A stretch of 64,000 nucleotides of DNA from Culex pipiens pallens (lineage: Eukaryota; Arthropoda; Insecta; Diptera; Culicidae), in the NCBI RefSeq assembly GCF_016801865.2, contig NC_068938.1:7325101-7389100 (forward strand), read 5' to 3'. Each line of letters begins with the position of its first letter. The first letter of the stretch is position 1. Shown here one piece after another: positions 43,936 to 56,040 of the stretch. Under the pieces are notes generated by a model. It made no database searches. It worked only from the letters and a program-made list of their open reading frames with translations, and was not told the origin of the DNA. A program made the position numbers and the translations under genes.

Positions 43936-46775
43936 TCGTTCATTCTTGTTGCGCGGGCGAGTCAAGCTTTGAGCCAACAAGCTCTCCGTCAGAAACGTGT
44001 GCCATCACACCGGCGATGTTCTAGGGAGGATCTCCCCACCACAAGGGGCAGGGTTTTATCGCAAACGTTCAATCTCTCCAGATGGGCCCAGTCTGCTGCG
44101 ATGCGTTGCGTTCACGCGCGACATGGCCAGCAATTAAACGGCCGACAGACCACCGCCTGCTTGACGGATTCAAAGTTTTGCGGTGTTTTTTTTTATTTTA
44201 GTTTTTGCTGAGTTTACTGAAACAAAAAGCTGTCTACGCTTTGTTTCGCGCTAAAAGTGGCCTAAAGTATTCGCGTTAAATCATAAATCGGCATCAGCAG
44301 CACCGAGACGGCTGTTTTGTCGTGCAAAATCTCACGCGCGGGCACGGGCGTCATATGTTTTCTTTTTTGTGATATTTTTTGTAGGTTTGTTGAGCCCTAA
44401 TGGGTTATTTCAGCTGAGCAAGAAGTTTTTCTTTTGTGCGTTCTGAAAAGTGATTATTCAATTTGTTCTTTTGTGGCAAAACAAAATTAATCATACAAAC
44501 TAAAATACATGTCAATGGTCACAACGCTTGCTTTTAGCTTATCCTAGACCTTATCGTCATCGTCAAACTCCAAGTGCAACTCATGATTGGATACCGTCGA
44601 GATTTTCCCTTATCCCCTTAAAAAAAGTGGAGTATAAACACTTCCCGTCTTTCATACTCTTTCCTTGTCCCTAGTGCGCGGCAAAGATGGGAGCGGCAGG
44701 CAAATGGTTGTGAGAATCTGGTCAACTTGGACTTAGACAATCATCACATCACATGGTGAAATTCGATCTACAATCCGCGAAATTAAAAAAAATAAACACA
44801 AATCGCGAATCAAGCAAAAATCGGGAAAAAAATTAAACAACTATGAAATAACTAATGTCAAAAAACAAAGAACGTGGTCATTTTTTCATTCTTTTCTGAA
44901 GAAGGTTGGCCTCCAGCTTTCCAAAGTCTTCTGTAAGGTGTGAAAAAATATCATCCCATTTCCAGCACGGAACATACCTCTTGGGCCAATATCGGCCAGC
45001 ACCTAGTTAGTGGCTTCTGAGATTCCATCGAATGACCGTTTGTCACGATTCTTGCGTTTCTAACACAACCTCAAAGACAAGCGGACTGTGAATAGAAAGA
45101 CTTTCTTCATGTTGTTAACATGAGTTCCGATTTGTCCATCTACTTGTCTTTGACGCTATCGGAAGGTGTGCACGTGCAAAGAAGCCTATGATTATCGGAA
45201 AGAAAATTAGCCGAGAATGTAACGATACGTTATTTAGTCGGTCTCCCCTACTCGATAATTGATAAGTGGAACCGCGCCATCAAACGACGACTCACCGCTG
45301 AGTCGTCATGTCGTGAGTTTGACATTAGTAACACAGCTCGATGGGGGAAAAGGTCACTGAACGCTGGTTGGGTTTCGTTGAAGAGTCGGTCGTGAGGTTC
45401 TAATTTCATAAGTTGGTGCAATTCATAATGTTTCAAAGTTGATGTTTTCATATCGATCGTTTATTAACGACAAACACCACTTTAATGGGTCGTAAAACCC
45501 ACCTCTAAACACACGCACTAAACTCTAAACACTTACTCATAAATCGATTCCGATCGAACATTCCGGTTTGGGCACACGCATCAACCTCAAACACAGATCA
45601 TAAATTCCCACTCTCGTAGAGAGTGTCACACAGCGGGACTCGGGGCACGTGTGGTGCCAGGTCGTTCACTCTTTCCCCGGCTTACAGGCCGAAAGTGGTT
45701 CACTTATCGGAAGACAAACAGTGTGAGTCGAGTCGAGAGTCAGGGAATCAATTCCGTGGGATTTGCTGAGCCTCCAGATGTTCTTTGTGCAGTGTTTACG
45801 GATTTTGTCGCTCACCTACTTTCGATTCTCTTCGATTAGTCGAGTTTTGTCTGTTTGTTGGGCATCAAAAACAGGTCTGATGCATAGGAAAAAAGGGCCC
45901 CGGTGAGAGAAATTGTAGCGCAACGCAACGCACTAATCATAATTCTCCAATAACCTGAATTTTCGGTGCTTTGTTTGCCCGTGACCGTTATTTTACGGTG
46001 CAAGAGCTGTCACACGGGCTGACTTGGGATCATCCCAAATGCGATTAGACGAGCTCCGGAAAGTGCAGCGCTTTATTATAGTGATCCACATAACTTTAGA
46101 ACAGGTTTTCCGTTTCGCATTAGCGCTAATGCAGTAGGCTGGTTGTTTTTTGGGATCGACGATCGACGCGCCTACTTGACCTCATGGATATCTTGGTTCA
46201 ACAACACTTCCTCGCGTATCACATGGCTCGCAATCAAACCTCCTCCGGACGCGACTAATTTGCAGCACTTTATTGTAAAAATGTACGTCCACTCTCTACT
46301 CAAAAGTGGTCTCATCCATGAATAATCTCCGCCACTTGGTCTTAACGCGAGCCTAAAGAGAGCGACTTAATTTCATTGTCTCGAATCAAAAGACTGGAAA
46401 TAATTTAATTGCCAGTTCCTCTCGTCTTTTTTCACTCTTCAGCTCTGACTTCATTCTAAAGAATTAATTTCTGCGCTTCATCGTCCGGCATTCTTAAATT
46501 GGGTCCAATTTCAGCCCAGATCAACCATCCCACACAAGCAGTAGCAGCACCCAAAGGAAATATATAGCTCAAAATCTGCAACAGTGGATTTGCTGCAGAA
46601 AATGTTACATTTTCTAACAGATTTTGCAGCAAGCTCATAACTCATTTTTGCCCGCGTGTAAACATGTCAGCGATCTGCAGTTCTCACCAACACATATAAT
46701 GCTGGCGCGTCTCCGAGCAACACTCCAGAGCGAAGATTATGTTGGTGCTCTGTCCCTCTCGATTCATCAAGCGTC

Positions 46776-46840
46776 CATGGCGTGGTGGTAGCGTGTCGGA
46801 TCTATAATCTAGAAGTTGATGGTTTAATCCTCGTTCTATT
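46776..46840 (+). other. Degenerate tRNA-like sequence
   Basis: Box A-like TGGCGTGGTGGTAGCGTG is followed 35 bases on by box B-like GGTTTAATCC. The anticodon arm between them (GGATCTATAATCT) does not form a proper 5-bp stem with U33. It is probably a decayed tRNA or a SINE head; no target duplication was found. Confidence 0.35.
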
Positions 46841-47015
46841 TATATTTTTTTCTCCAATACACTCAATCAGCCGTCGGTAATGTCGATAATTGTCGGTAAC
46901 GGGCAAAAATGTCATACCCCTATATCGCAAAAAATGCATGAGGACAGATTTCATGCAGATTCTGATATACTTTCATGCCGCCATGCATCACAATCATGCG
47001 ACTGCCAGTTGGGTG

Positions 47016-47048
47016 AGCAGTGGTGGTGGTGGTGGTGGTGGTGGTGGT
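47016..47048 (+). repeat. GGT trinucleotide microsatellite
   Basis: About ten uninterrupted GGT units. They produce poly-Gly or poly-Thr stretches in the two overlapping ORFs here, which are not genes. Confidence 0.9.
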
Positions 47049-47789
47049 GAATGGAAGATTCATGCTATCTAATGAAATAATCACTCTCGCCGCCGCCATC
47101 AACCGCGCCTAGGCAAGAGAGTGCGGATTCCGGTAGGATTAAGCTTGTTTTGCAAAATTGAATAAAAAAACAGAGAGTGGGAGGACAGCTTCCAGGCCAG
47201 ACCAACCGGGCTTTGCCAAATTTATGGTCCTGTAGATCGGGACCGGATCGGAGATTGTTCGATTGGAACAAATTTGCGTGATCGAAATCTCTCACGCAGC
47301 CCAGGTTCAGTGGGGCGGACGACTTGCTCGATTGCGGGTCAATGAATTTTTAATACGACCAGGTTCCATTTTAGGACCGTGGGGGTATGATTCGTTGCGG
47401 TTCGGATGTTCTGTTTTTAGGTTGAACGTTTAGGGTGTTTGCAGTCAGTTTTTTATCTACGTTGAAAATTTGTTATGCGAGAGTTTTATGTTGTATTCAT
47501 TTTACCAAAAAGTAATAGGCCATTGCAAATATTCATTTCAAGTTTTTGTCATTTCTCAAAAAGGGCGGTAAACAAAAAAAATGTAGAAAATTCAAATTAT
47601 TATTGATAAAAACTTGTACAATTGATTTTGAACTATTTAAATACATTGCATTGTAGAATTTTTTATCATAAAGTGCAATTTTAGAATATCAGACTCTTTG
47701 CAAGTATTGAATTTTTGGACCAATCAATATTTTTGTAAATTTATCGGTATTTTGAAAATTTACTCTAATAACACAACTGTTATGATGTA

Positions 47790-48192
47790 CAGTCGACTCT
47801 CTGGCTGTCGATCTTCTCGCTATCAATATTGCTCCATCTTTCGATGAATTCCTCAGTCCCTTCATTCTGCATACTTCAATTCTCTTCATTCCTCGATATT
47901 TTCTCTTGCTTGAAGGATCTCTTCCTCGACGGTCCCTTGGATTCTGTTTGCTTTAAAAATCTCTTCCGGTTGTCAATAATTTCACTTTCTCATGGCTTGC
48001 ATAGACATTTTTGTTTGCGAAACGAAGCTTTGAAGGGTGTTTGACATTAGTTTGTTTTTGTTTGCCATGATTCTCTCCCATAGCTGGGTATCAGAAAAAA
48101 AATTTCAATCGAGTCTTCATTTTGCATAGTTCTGTAAACATAGTTCTCTTCCTCGACGGTCCCTTGGATATTGACAACCAGAGAGTCGACTG
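47790..48192. mobile_element. 403-bp MITE with TA target, Tc1/mariner type
   Basis: It starts CAGTCGACTCTCTGG and ends with the complement CCAGAGAGTCGACTG, flanked by TA at 47788-47789 and 48193-48194. Internally 'TTCCTCGACGGTCCCTTGGAT' type sequence occurs twice as a direct repeat near 47930 and 48150, suggesting an internal rearrangement. It is non-coding; the ORF at 47829-48044 is inside it. Confidence 0.9.
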
Positions 48193-48194
48193 TA

Positions 48195-49051
48195 TAATGC
48201 TTTACTATTTATACTATTTGCTGCTGCTGCCTTGCCTAAACCTTGAACATTTTGAATGCATAAAATTTAAGTAAATTACAAAAAAACTTGTTATATTTGT
48301 TAAATCAAATAGAATTAAAATGATGAAATATGTTTTTAAAAAAGATGTTTTTGTTTTTTTTTTTTCGATTCATTTGCAATGAGTTTCAACTGGCATCCTC
48401 GAAGAAAAAGCTAAGTATTTTAATTGATTTTTTGAAGCTTTTTATTTGAATTCAATAAACAGTTTTTAAGTGAAGGGTTGAACCGTTGAATCGATTTCCA
48501 AATTTGCATGGTTCTTCGGCAAAAGAGAAATAAATTTGACACTATTGACGTTTTTAAAATAATAAAAACTAATACTCTGCGTATAGTTTTCAGCAAAATA
48601 CAAACACTTTAGCTCAAAAATTGCTTCTAAGTAATTTTGACTAGAATAGTGATGGTCAATTGAATTGAAATTCAGCAGGTTTTCCATTTTTTAAGTTAAG
48701 TTGATCTCTCTTATAGTAAAATTATACAAATTATTAGTCATGTTTATCAAATACATAAATATGTTTCAATATTAAATAATTGTTTGATTTGCCTCGATAA
48801 TTAAAAAAAACATATTTATAAAAAAAGACTTTGATTAAACTACGGCGCGAACTCAATTTTCAAAATCTCTGTCAAAATTTCACATCGGGTAATCGAATCT
48901 TTGTATAGTTACATCACGAAATTTATTTTTAATTTTATAAAAAATTTGGGTATCTAACCTTAAATATCCAAAAACATTAAATGGCGACCAAAATGGGGAG
49001 ACATTGGTTCTGGGGATCGAAATTGCATTATGACTCAATGTCACTAACTAA
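48195..49051. other. AT-rich DNA, nothing definable
   Basis: A/T-rich sequence with a 'GGGGAGACATTGG' phrase near 48993 similar to other old repeat fragments. No gene signal. Confidence 0.4.
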
Positions 49052-49440
49052 CTAACCTAATGCACCTTTGTGGTCGGTGCCTTCAACACTTCTTATCAAA
49101 AAAAGGGGCACACCAAAGGGTGGGTTGAAAATTGACATCTAACATCAAACGTGTTTTTCAAACTGAAACTTCAGACAGGGATACCAGATCTTCAATGTTT
49201 GAACTCGCCGGAAGATCTTTTGACAAGGTTTATTAACTATTCAACTTAAGTGGCCATAACCTGAGACAGGGTTGCCAGATCTTCAATATACTAGGCTTGT
49301 TGTAAAAGTCTTACAATTACCTATCCAACGATGTACAACATGACCACGATTTTTGGCTGATTATCTAACATCCAGAAACACATATTTATACTTAACTTTC
49401 GAATTACTTATCAAAATTTTGCTGAGAAAACTGAGAAACA
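49052..49440. repeat. Decayed relative of the 14128-15174 element
   Basis: The same landmarks appear in the same order but diverged: 'CACCTTTGTGGTCGGTGCC', 'CAGGGTTGCCAGATCTTCAA', 'TTACCTATCCAACGATG', 'ACATGACCACGATTTTTGGC' and 'ACACATATTTATACTTAACTT'. Roughly two tandem-unit equivalents remain. It abuts the hairpin element at 49445. Confidence 0.6.
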
Positions 49441-49444
49441 ATAG

Positions 49445-50823
49445 GGGTAATTCTCTACCAACTCACACGAAATCGGGAAAAGTTGCCCCGACCCCTCTTC
49501 GATTTGCGTGAAACTTTGTCCTAAGGGGTAACTTTTGTCCCTGATCACGAATCCGAGGTCCGTTTTTTGATATCTCGTGACGGAGGGGCGGTACGACCCC
49601 TTCCATTTTTGAACATGCGAAAAAAGAGGTGTTTTTCAATAACTTGCAGCCTGAAACGGTGATGAGATAGAAATTTGGTGTCAAAGGGACTTTTATGTAA
49701 AATTAGACGCCCAATTTGATGTCGTACTCAGAATTCCGAAAAAACGTATTTTTCATCGAAAAAAACACAGAAAAAGTTTTAAAAATTCTCCGATTTTCCA
49801 TTACTCGACTGTAAATTTTTTTAGAACATGTCATTTAATGTGCTTTTCGAATCTACATTGACCCAGAAGGGTCATTTTTTCATTTAGAACAAAAAATTTC
49901 ATTTTAAAATTTCGTGTTTTTTTCTAACTTTGCGGGGTTATTTTTTAGAGTGTAACAATGTTCTACAAAGTTGTAGAACAGACAATTACAAAAATTTTGA
50001 TATATAGACATAAGGGGTTTGCTTATAAACATCACAAGTTATCGCGATTTTACGAAAAAAAAGTTTTGAAAAAGTTGGTCGTCATCGATCATGGCCGTTC
50101 ATGGTAACCCGCGACAGACACGGAAGATGAAACAAAGAAAAACGCAAAAAGTAACATTTTCAAAACTATTTTTCGTAAAATCGCGATAACTCGTGATGTT
50201 TATAAGCAAACCCCTTATGTCTATATATCATTTTTTTTTGTAATTATCTGCTCTACAACTTTGTAGAACATTGTTACACTCTAAAAAATAACCATGCAAA
50301 GTTAGAAAAAACACGAAATTTTAAAATGAAAATTTTTGTTCTAAATGAAAAAATGAACCTTCTGGGTCAATGTATATTCAAAAAGTACATTAAATTTCCC
50401 ATAAAATAACATGTTCCAAAAAATTTTACAGTCGAGTAACGGAAAATTGGAATTCTGAGTACGCCATCAAATCGGGCGTCTAGTTTGAAGTGTCCGATAT
50501 GACTAATTAAACACGCGTTTAGTACTAGGTTAAAACTTTATTAAATCTAGGTATAAGTTTACACTGGACGTCTTGACTCGACGACGGACGACGACAGAAG
50601 AGAGCGAATCTTCATTTGGGTTGCACAACCGAGCTCATTGCTATAATCTAGCACTAGAGTTACGACTACCTACTGGACATTACACTTCTGCAGGTTGGTA
50701 CTATTTTATAGTACCGAGGGATACTACATAGTTTTACATAAAAGTCTCTTTGACACCAAATTTCTATCTCATCACCGTTTCAGGCTGCAAATTATTGAAA
50801 AACACATCTTTTTTCGCATGTTC
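49445..50823. mobile_element. Long hairpin element, copy 1, interrupted by a solo LTR
   Basis: The left arm 49445-50075 and right arm from about 50156 are near-complements, with strings such as 'TCGCGATTTTACGAAAAA', 'GGGGTTTGCTTATAAACATC' and 'GTAACAATGTTCTACAAAGT'. The loop is about 80 bases. The right arm is split at 50486-50728 by an LTR and stops at 50823, so about 165 bp of the outer right end are missing. The left end reads GGGTAATTCTCTACCAACTC. The ORF at 49463-49684 recurs identically at 63021-63242 because it lies in the repeated arm. No transposase or recognisable domain is encoded. Confidence 0.85.
50486..50728 (-). mobile_element. Solo LTR of an LTR retrotransposon
   Basis: A 243-bp insertion flanked by TAGTT at 50481-50485 and 50729-50733, with 5'-TG...CA-3' ends. 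Deleting it restores the hairpin arm sequence. On the minus strand it starts TGTAGTATCCC, has a TATA-like ACTATAAAATAG (50702-50711 region) and an AATAAA signal at 50538-50543 near its 3' end, the promoter-to-polyadenylation order of an LTR. No gag or pol lies beside it, so recombination between two LTRs probably removed the interior. A 5-bp duplication suits copia, gypsy or Bel/Pao-like groups; which one is not decided. Confidence 0.85.
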
Positions 50824-53574
50824 GCGAAATGTATCAAATAAGGTAGAAAATCTGCTTTGGATTGAAATTATTCCAATTTTTTTTTCTAAAAATCATGTTG
50901 TACTCATTATTTGATAATTAATTAAGGGATACATAGAACAAAGTTGAAACTTGAAGAAAATTTAGTTTTGATTTCACCCCTGACTTTTTACGGAAGTAGC
51001 AAGTGCACTCTCTGTCACATCTTCTACAATACGAGCCAAGAAGACAGTCCCGGGTTTCCAGACATTTACACCCAAACACACACAAACACAGTGCGCCATG
51101 ATTTAATCCATTTTGCAGCGTAAAACACACCCAAACACACGCCTGAACCCAAACTACGTGTTAAAACATATATCGAAAGCGCCTTGATTTATGGCCAGTG
51201 CGTGAATGTTTGGCACGACACGTACATTACAAATCCCGCAGCCAACCCAGGCATGGCACGCTGAGATGGCCATGTGGTTCCCGGTCAGCAGCACCCATGG
51301 GTAGAACATCGTTTCAAGACGGTGGAAAGCGACTTCCTTTATGCTCGGGACTTTGTGACCGTCTCGATGAAAGAATTATGCGCGAAGAATTATGATAATC
51401 ATGTTTTATGGTGTGAATTTTGTTGCCCCGGTCAATCTGGTGTCGTTATTACTGTTATATATTTCAGGTTTGACGACTATTGTCGAAGGATAATAGTAAT
51501 ACCTCCCGGTTTGAGGTATTTTACGATAAGAGGGGGGACACAATTGTTGTTATTAGCATACGAATTACTACTTTCGGAAATTGCTTTCATCAAGTTTTCC
51601 TCGTTTATTGATTTCTAACATGAAAGCAGTTCCAAATCAAGCTTGACCAGTAATTAATACGCTCTTCAAATTCAAATGTCTCCAAATTCAAATCCAAAAA
51701 CCATGGACATCGTTCCATTACCAGACGGCAGCTCATCAATAAGAGATTATACCCCAATATTCAATGATTTGCAATCGACAAACTCTCTCTCTTTCGTCAA
51801 TCGCCAGCATCATCCTGTTGACATCTATCCATCACTGTGCAGCAATCCTTCAACCTTCAAAGGAACCCAGACGACAGATTGATGATCCCCACAGCAAAAT
51901 GCACTTGACAGCATGTCATTATTTAATGCAAGACGAACTATGCAGGCCGGAATCCGGCTCGTAATGGCTTCCGATGGGCCTTGGGTTCCGGATCAGATTC
52001 ATTACACCAAAGTGAGGCTTTATACTGCACAGAGATTAAAGTGACACTCTCCGGACCGCATCAAAGAGATTTGCTGGTTTTAGTGCATCATGCACTCACT
52101 CCAAGGGCAATATATGGAAATCAATTTTCGATCCATCATCCCCTAATTCTGTTGTGTCGTCCAGGCCTGCAAAATGTTTCCAACCCAGCGTACACATGAA
52201 GCAAACCAATATGTCAGTTCACTGCTAGCATCTGACTGTAAGCCTACTGTGTCCGTTCAACCACTGCCGCCTGACTCGTGCCGGTCGGCTGCTGGAGAAT
52301 GAGAGACGTGAAAAAATGAGCTACACTCACTCAATTCGTGTCGTATGACTGACTCTTAAAATCCTCTCTAAACACTATTTTGACTATTTTTAAACAATTG
52401 AATGGTTCTAGACTGTGCAAAACTCTTAAAACAACCATAAAATATATTCAAAATTACATTTCCACCCATAAATACCCACTTTTTGTGTAAAAACTTGTTT
52501 CTTTATGTGTGTGCGTGCAACGTCGAATGAGCGTTGGTGGACTACTGCCTCGCATTGCAGCTGCTCAGTGAGCTAGGGCACTCACGACTGATTCGGGTTC
52601 GTTTAAGTCACGGTTTTGCGGTTCAGTGAATGGATCTGAAAAAATCGTGTATGCGTCGCCGATTTTCGCGTCAGGACCCCTGACATTTTTAGCTCTGGTG
52701 TCGTCCCTGATGAGTATGCCAGACTTGAGGATGGATGACTTCATGTATCGTCGTCTCACTTTGCAAGTTTGCTTATCTTTTAACAAATTGCTTGGATTAG
52801 TGTCACCAGGAAGACCGGCTCTTGGCGCCATTTGGGGCGGATTAAGGGATCAAGTTCTGAAGAGCTTCACGGTTTCTCGCGAGCTTGAAAGCTACCAGAA
52901 CTGCTGGTACTGTTAGCTTTATTAGCCTAATTGCACCAACATAAGCCCGTCACAGCACACACACACGGTATCTATTTATGGACCAGGGGGGGGGGGGGGG
53001 CGAAACCTTCCTCTAATCAACGAAGTGCAATCTTTCATCAATTATTTAATTGTAGTCCAATATTTGCGCTCGAAGTTTGCTCGTCTGGTCTGTTTGCAGT
53101 CGACACTTCCGGGAAGGTGTTACGTTGATGGAGCGAGCGAGCGAGCAGCAGCAAAGTGAGTGCAAGCACAGGAAACAGGAGCATCGCGCTAATTTGCATA
53201 TCGCTTAGAGAGAGGATGCACGGTTACGTGGGAAAACTAGACAGGTTCTGTTTTATTGGAATATTTCATACAGGTATGTAATTTCACATATTTTTTAAAT
53301 ACTCGTTGTTTTCTGTGTTTTGAAAAAATAGTTTGATGATTATTTGAACTAAACCGATGACGATAGGCCAGTTGAAAAATAAAGGCTTATTGGAAAGCAC
53401 TCGGTAAAATTATGTTTTCTCAGCTGAATCTTATTTTCTGTTTTTTGTTATCATAAACTTTTTGAATAAACATATCTCGGTATTTTTGTTTTCTTTTTGA
53501 TTAGGTTGACCCATATATTTTTCAAAATTGTTGTTCCTCGAGTGAAGCACAAAAAATAATAAAAATAATAGTGT
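50824..53574. other. Unique sequence block with one small candidate ORF
   Basis: GC-richer, repeat-poor DNA. It contains a G run of 18 at about 52985-53003 and the candidate at 52565-52831. Other ORFs (51274-51618, 51676-51882, 51764-51964, 51981-52199) have no recognisable content. Confidence 0.3.
52565..52831 (-). CDS. Hypothetical 88-residue protein
   Basis: An ATG in a fair context (CCAAATGGCG) begins an 88-codon frame ending TGA. The residues are balanced and charged (starting MAPRAGLPGDTNPSN, with KVRRRYMKSS and a C-terminal SVVSALAH) rather than low-complexity, and there is no signal peptide or membrane segment. The opposite strand has a 96-codon ORF (52626-52916) sharing the bases, rich in hydrophobic residues, which I take to be the shadow. 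I know no family for it. It may be an exon, a retroelement fragment or chance. Confidence 0.25.
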   Translation of the reverse strand: MAPRAGLPGDTNPSNLLKDKQTCKVRRRYMKSSILKSGILIRDDTRAKNVRGPDAKIGDAYTIFSDPFTEPQNRDLNEPESVVSALAH

Positions 53575-53935
53575 TGAAAAAACAAGCCAAAATTTCAACA
53601 TTTCAATGAAAAAGTTGTTGGAAAATACACTTGTACAGTTGGTTTGCATTAATTGGTTTTCAAAAAATCTAAGTTTGGACGATTATTTTTTTTGCAGAAA
53701 AAAGCTTTTTTCGATGCACTAAACACATCGAAAATTCACTAAAATTGAAAATATTTGTAAACGAATTTACACATATTGAAAATGATTAAAAACGGAGGGC
53801 AGGCAGGCATTTTAAATTGTTTTCAGCTGATTGCCACTCCAAATTTCGTTAATTAATTAAGTTTTTTTTTATTTTTTTACCGCCTGATTTTTCTGGCTGA
53901 TTTTGAAGAAGGGTAGACAAAAACTGGAAAAATAC
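53575..53935 (+). repeat. Dispersed repeat family A, copy 3
   Basis: It shares 'TTTTCAAAAAATCTAAGTTT', 'TTTCAGCTGATTGCCACTCC' and 'CCTGATTTTTCTGGCTGATT' with the copy at 184-530, with the 'GACAAAAACT' ending. Confidence 0.6.
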
Positions 53936-55854
53936 CCAATTTTCAAAAAAAAAAAAAATATATATCCCAAATGCCGCAATTTCATTATTAGTAATCTTCT
54001 ACTATATTGCAAATCTACTTTGTTTTCTTTTTTAATGAAACTTTGTCACAAAAGCCCTTGTGTCAAAAAAAAATCTTTTTTGCATCATTACTTTTACAAT
54101 CCATGCAATTTTGTAGGCTGGTCCTTCAAATCGAAATGTGATTATTTTTGTGCCTTCAGAAAATGTTTTAGGTTATGAATTGGATTCTTTAGAAAAAATA
54201 GGCACACGGTAGAAAAATTCTCTTTTTTTATTTAGATTTATATTTCAGTTATTTTTAATCCCATAAACTTCTCTTCCCAAAAAACATATATTTTCGATAT
54301 TTTTTAATGTGTTTTAGTGGACTTAAAAATGCATCTTTTGAGATTTATATGATTTCTGTCTGATACCGAAGAAACGATTTTTGGAAAGAAATGTTTAACT
54401 ATTCTGTAATATTCTAAAACAAAACAATTTCAAAATTTATTCTCGAATCAGAATCAATCAATTTTCAGAATTAAAGAAACCTTCAGAACATGCTTTCAAA
54501 TAGTTTATGTGACAAATAAATTCCCTCATTTAAAATTGTTAAGATTCCTATACCGTCATCAGGGGTGACATTGAGCTTGGGGGGGGGGGGGGGGGTACAT
54601 TAAAAATTGTTTTAATTTTATGTTAGAGTATATTTCTTTAAGAAAATCTTTTTACTTCAGCTACAGATACAGGAATAGCAAGTTGGCCACAAAAACGTTT
54701 AAAATAGGAAAGAATTTTGTCAAAATCGATATTTTTTCGCAGCAATTAAATTTAAAATTTGACTATTTTATGCAGAGGGTTGGCATGTTTCAGATCGATT
54801 ACTAAGTTAACGTTAAAGACGCAGATAGATTTTTTTTGTGTCAACATGTGTAAAACTTCCTGTTGACGTTAACAAACATACCCTTTCAAGAGAAGTTTCA
54901 CTTATCAACATAAATTTAGCTAAAATTTCATTAAAAGTTAAGTTATCTCAACTTAAAGCACCAGTTTGATGGCTTTTAGATTAACACTTTTTAAACTGAG
55001 TAATTTTGTTTCCGCAAAAGCCAAATCGAAAAGAAAATTTCTCATCAAGATACAGGTTTTGAATATGACAAATACAAATGATTTATTTATTTATTTCAAA
55101 TCAAATTGGAATCTATTGGAAAGCACTGATCGATTCGGCAAAAGTAGTTGATCAAAAGTTATATGAATTCTCAACTATCCACCATTCTTGTATTTTCGCA
55201 TGTTAAGAAATTGGTCCAATTTTGAAAAAAAAATCAATTATTTTACATTGTTTTTAATAACTACTTTTGTAATAATTTCAGAATGTGTTATTTATTACTT
55301 GATATATTTACTTGAAAACAACTTTGAAAAGCTGCATTTGAAAGTGAAAGTGCTGATATGCCAACATCAGGTGCCCGATGGATATACATGATTATAACCT
55401 TATTATCATATCATATCATATTATTTCATATCATTTTATTAGGTTGCTTTAACAATTACATTGGTGCAGTTGTTATCCTGAGCTGAGATATGGACTACCT
55501 TTCAACAGCTGATTTGTTCAAAATGGGGAGAGAGTTTACTGGTACCAAGGAGAACGAATTGGACAGAGAAGGAAAAAAAAATCAAAAATAACCTTCGAAA
55601 TAGCCTTATTATCAAAATATTCTGCATAACATGGTTTAAAATCAAATTTCACAAAATGCTCAAGGATGGATCAGCTGTCCCACTATCCTTTAAAAATGTT
55701 GAAATTTTGTAATTTCTGGACCATTGACTTTTTTTAAACCACTATTTTAATGCCCCACCTTACTCGAAGGGTGTTTTAAAATTTAAATATCTAAGCATCG
55801 ATTAAAAAAATATGCGGTACTGTACATCGGAATTTTAACAAAAATTTCAAATAT

Positions 55855-56040
55855 TTTTCAACGAGCCCAAAAAGGATAAATATGACCATCAACGCAGGAA
55901 AATGCATTTCATTTTTTAGTTCATTAAACCTCTATTTCCATAAAAATTTTGAAGTTTTTTGAAAGAATGTTTTTGCATCCTGATTTTTTAGGGCCGAGTT
56001 TAAAAAGAGGGGAAGACATACACTTTGACGGCCTTATTAT
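55855..56040 (+). repeat. Dispersed repeat family A, copy 4 (partial)
   Basis: It contains 'CAACGCAGGAAAATGCATTT', 'CATAAAAATTTTGAAGTTTT' and 'CCTGATTTTTTAGGGCCGAG' followed by a G-rich stretch and 'GACGGCC', parallel to the 3' half of the copy at 184-530. Confidence 0.5.

Larger units (their letters stand above)
41478..47787. other. 6-kb unique, GC-richer block without a confident gene
   Basis: It holds few repeats: a reversed fragment of the long hairpin family (41594-41687), MITE family C copy 2 (43500-43935), a degenerate tRNA-like sequence (46776-46840) and a GGT run (47016-47048). Short ORFs on both strands have no recognisable motif. TATA-like strings at 43231 (GCTATAAAACG) and 44630 (GAGTATAAACA) lack supporting initiators that I can defend. 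Its repeat-poor character suggests retained regulatory sequence. Confidence 0.3.

Noticed and set aside
44630..44720. TATA-like string followed by a short ATG frame (MGAAGKWL)
   Set aside because: The frame is eight codons long with no donor site, and the initiator is unconvincing.
50918..51130. Cysteine-rich 70-codon minus ORF resembling an EGF-like or toxin-like fold
   Set aside because: Several cysteines come from a low-complexity TGTGTTTGTGTG stretch, spacing fits no family I know, and the start and end have no splice or signal-peptide support.
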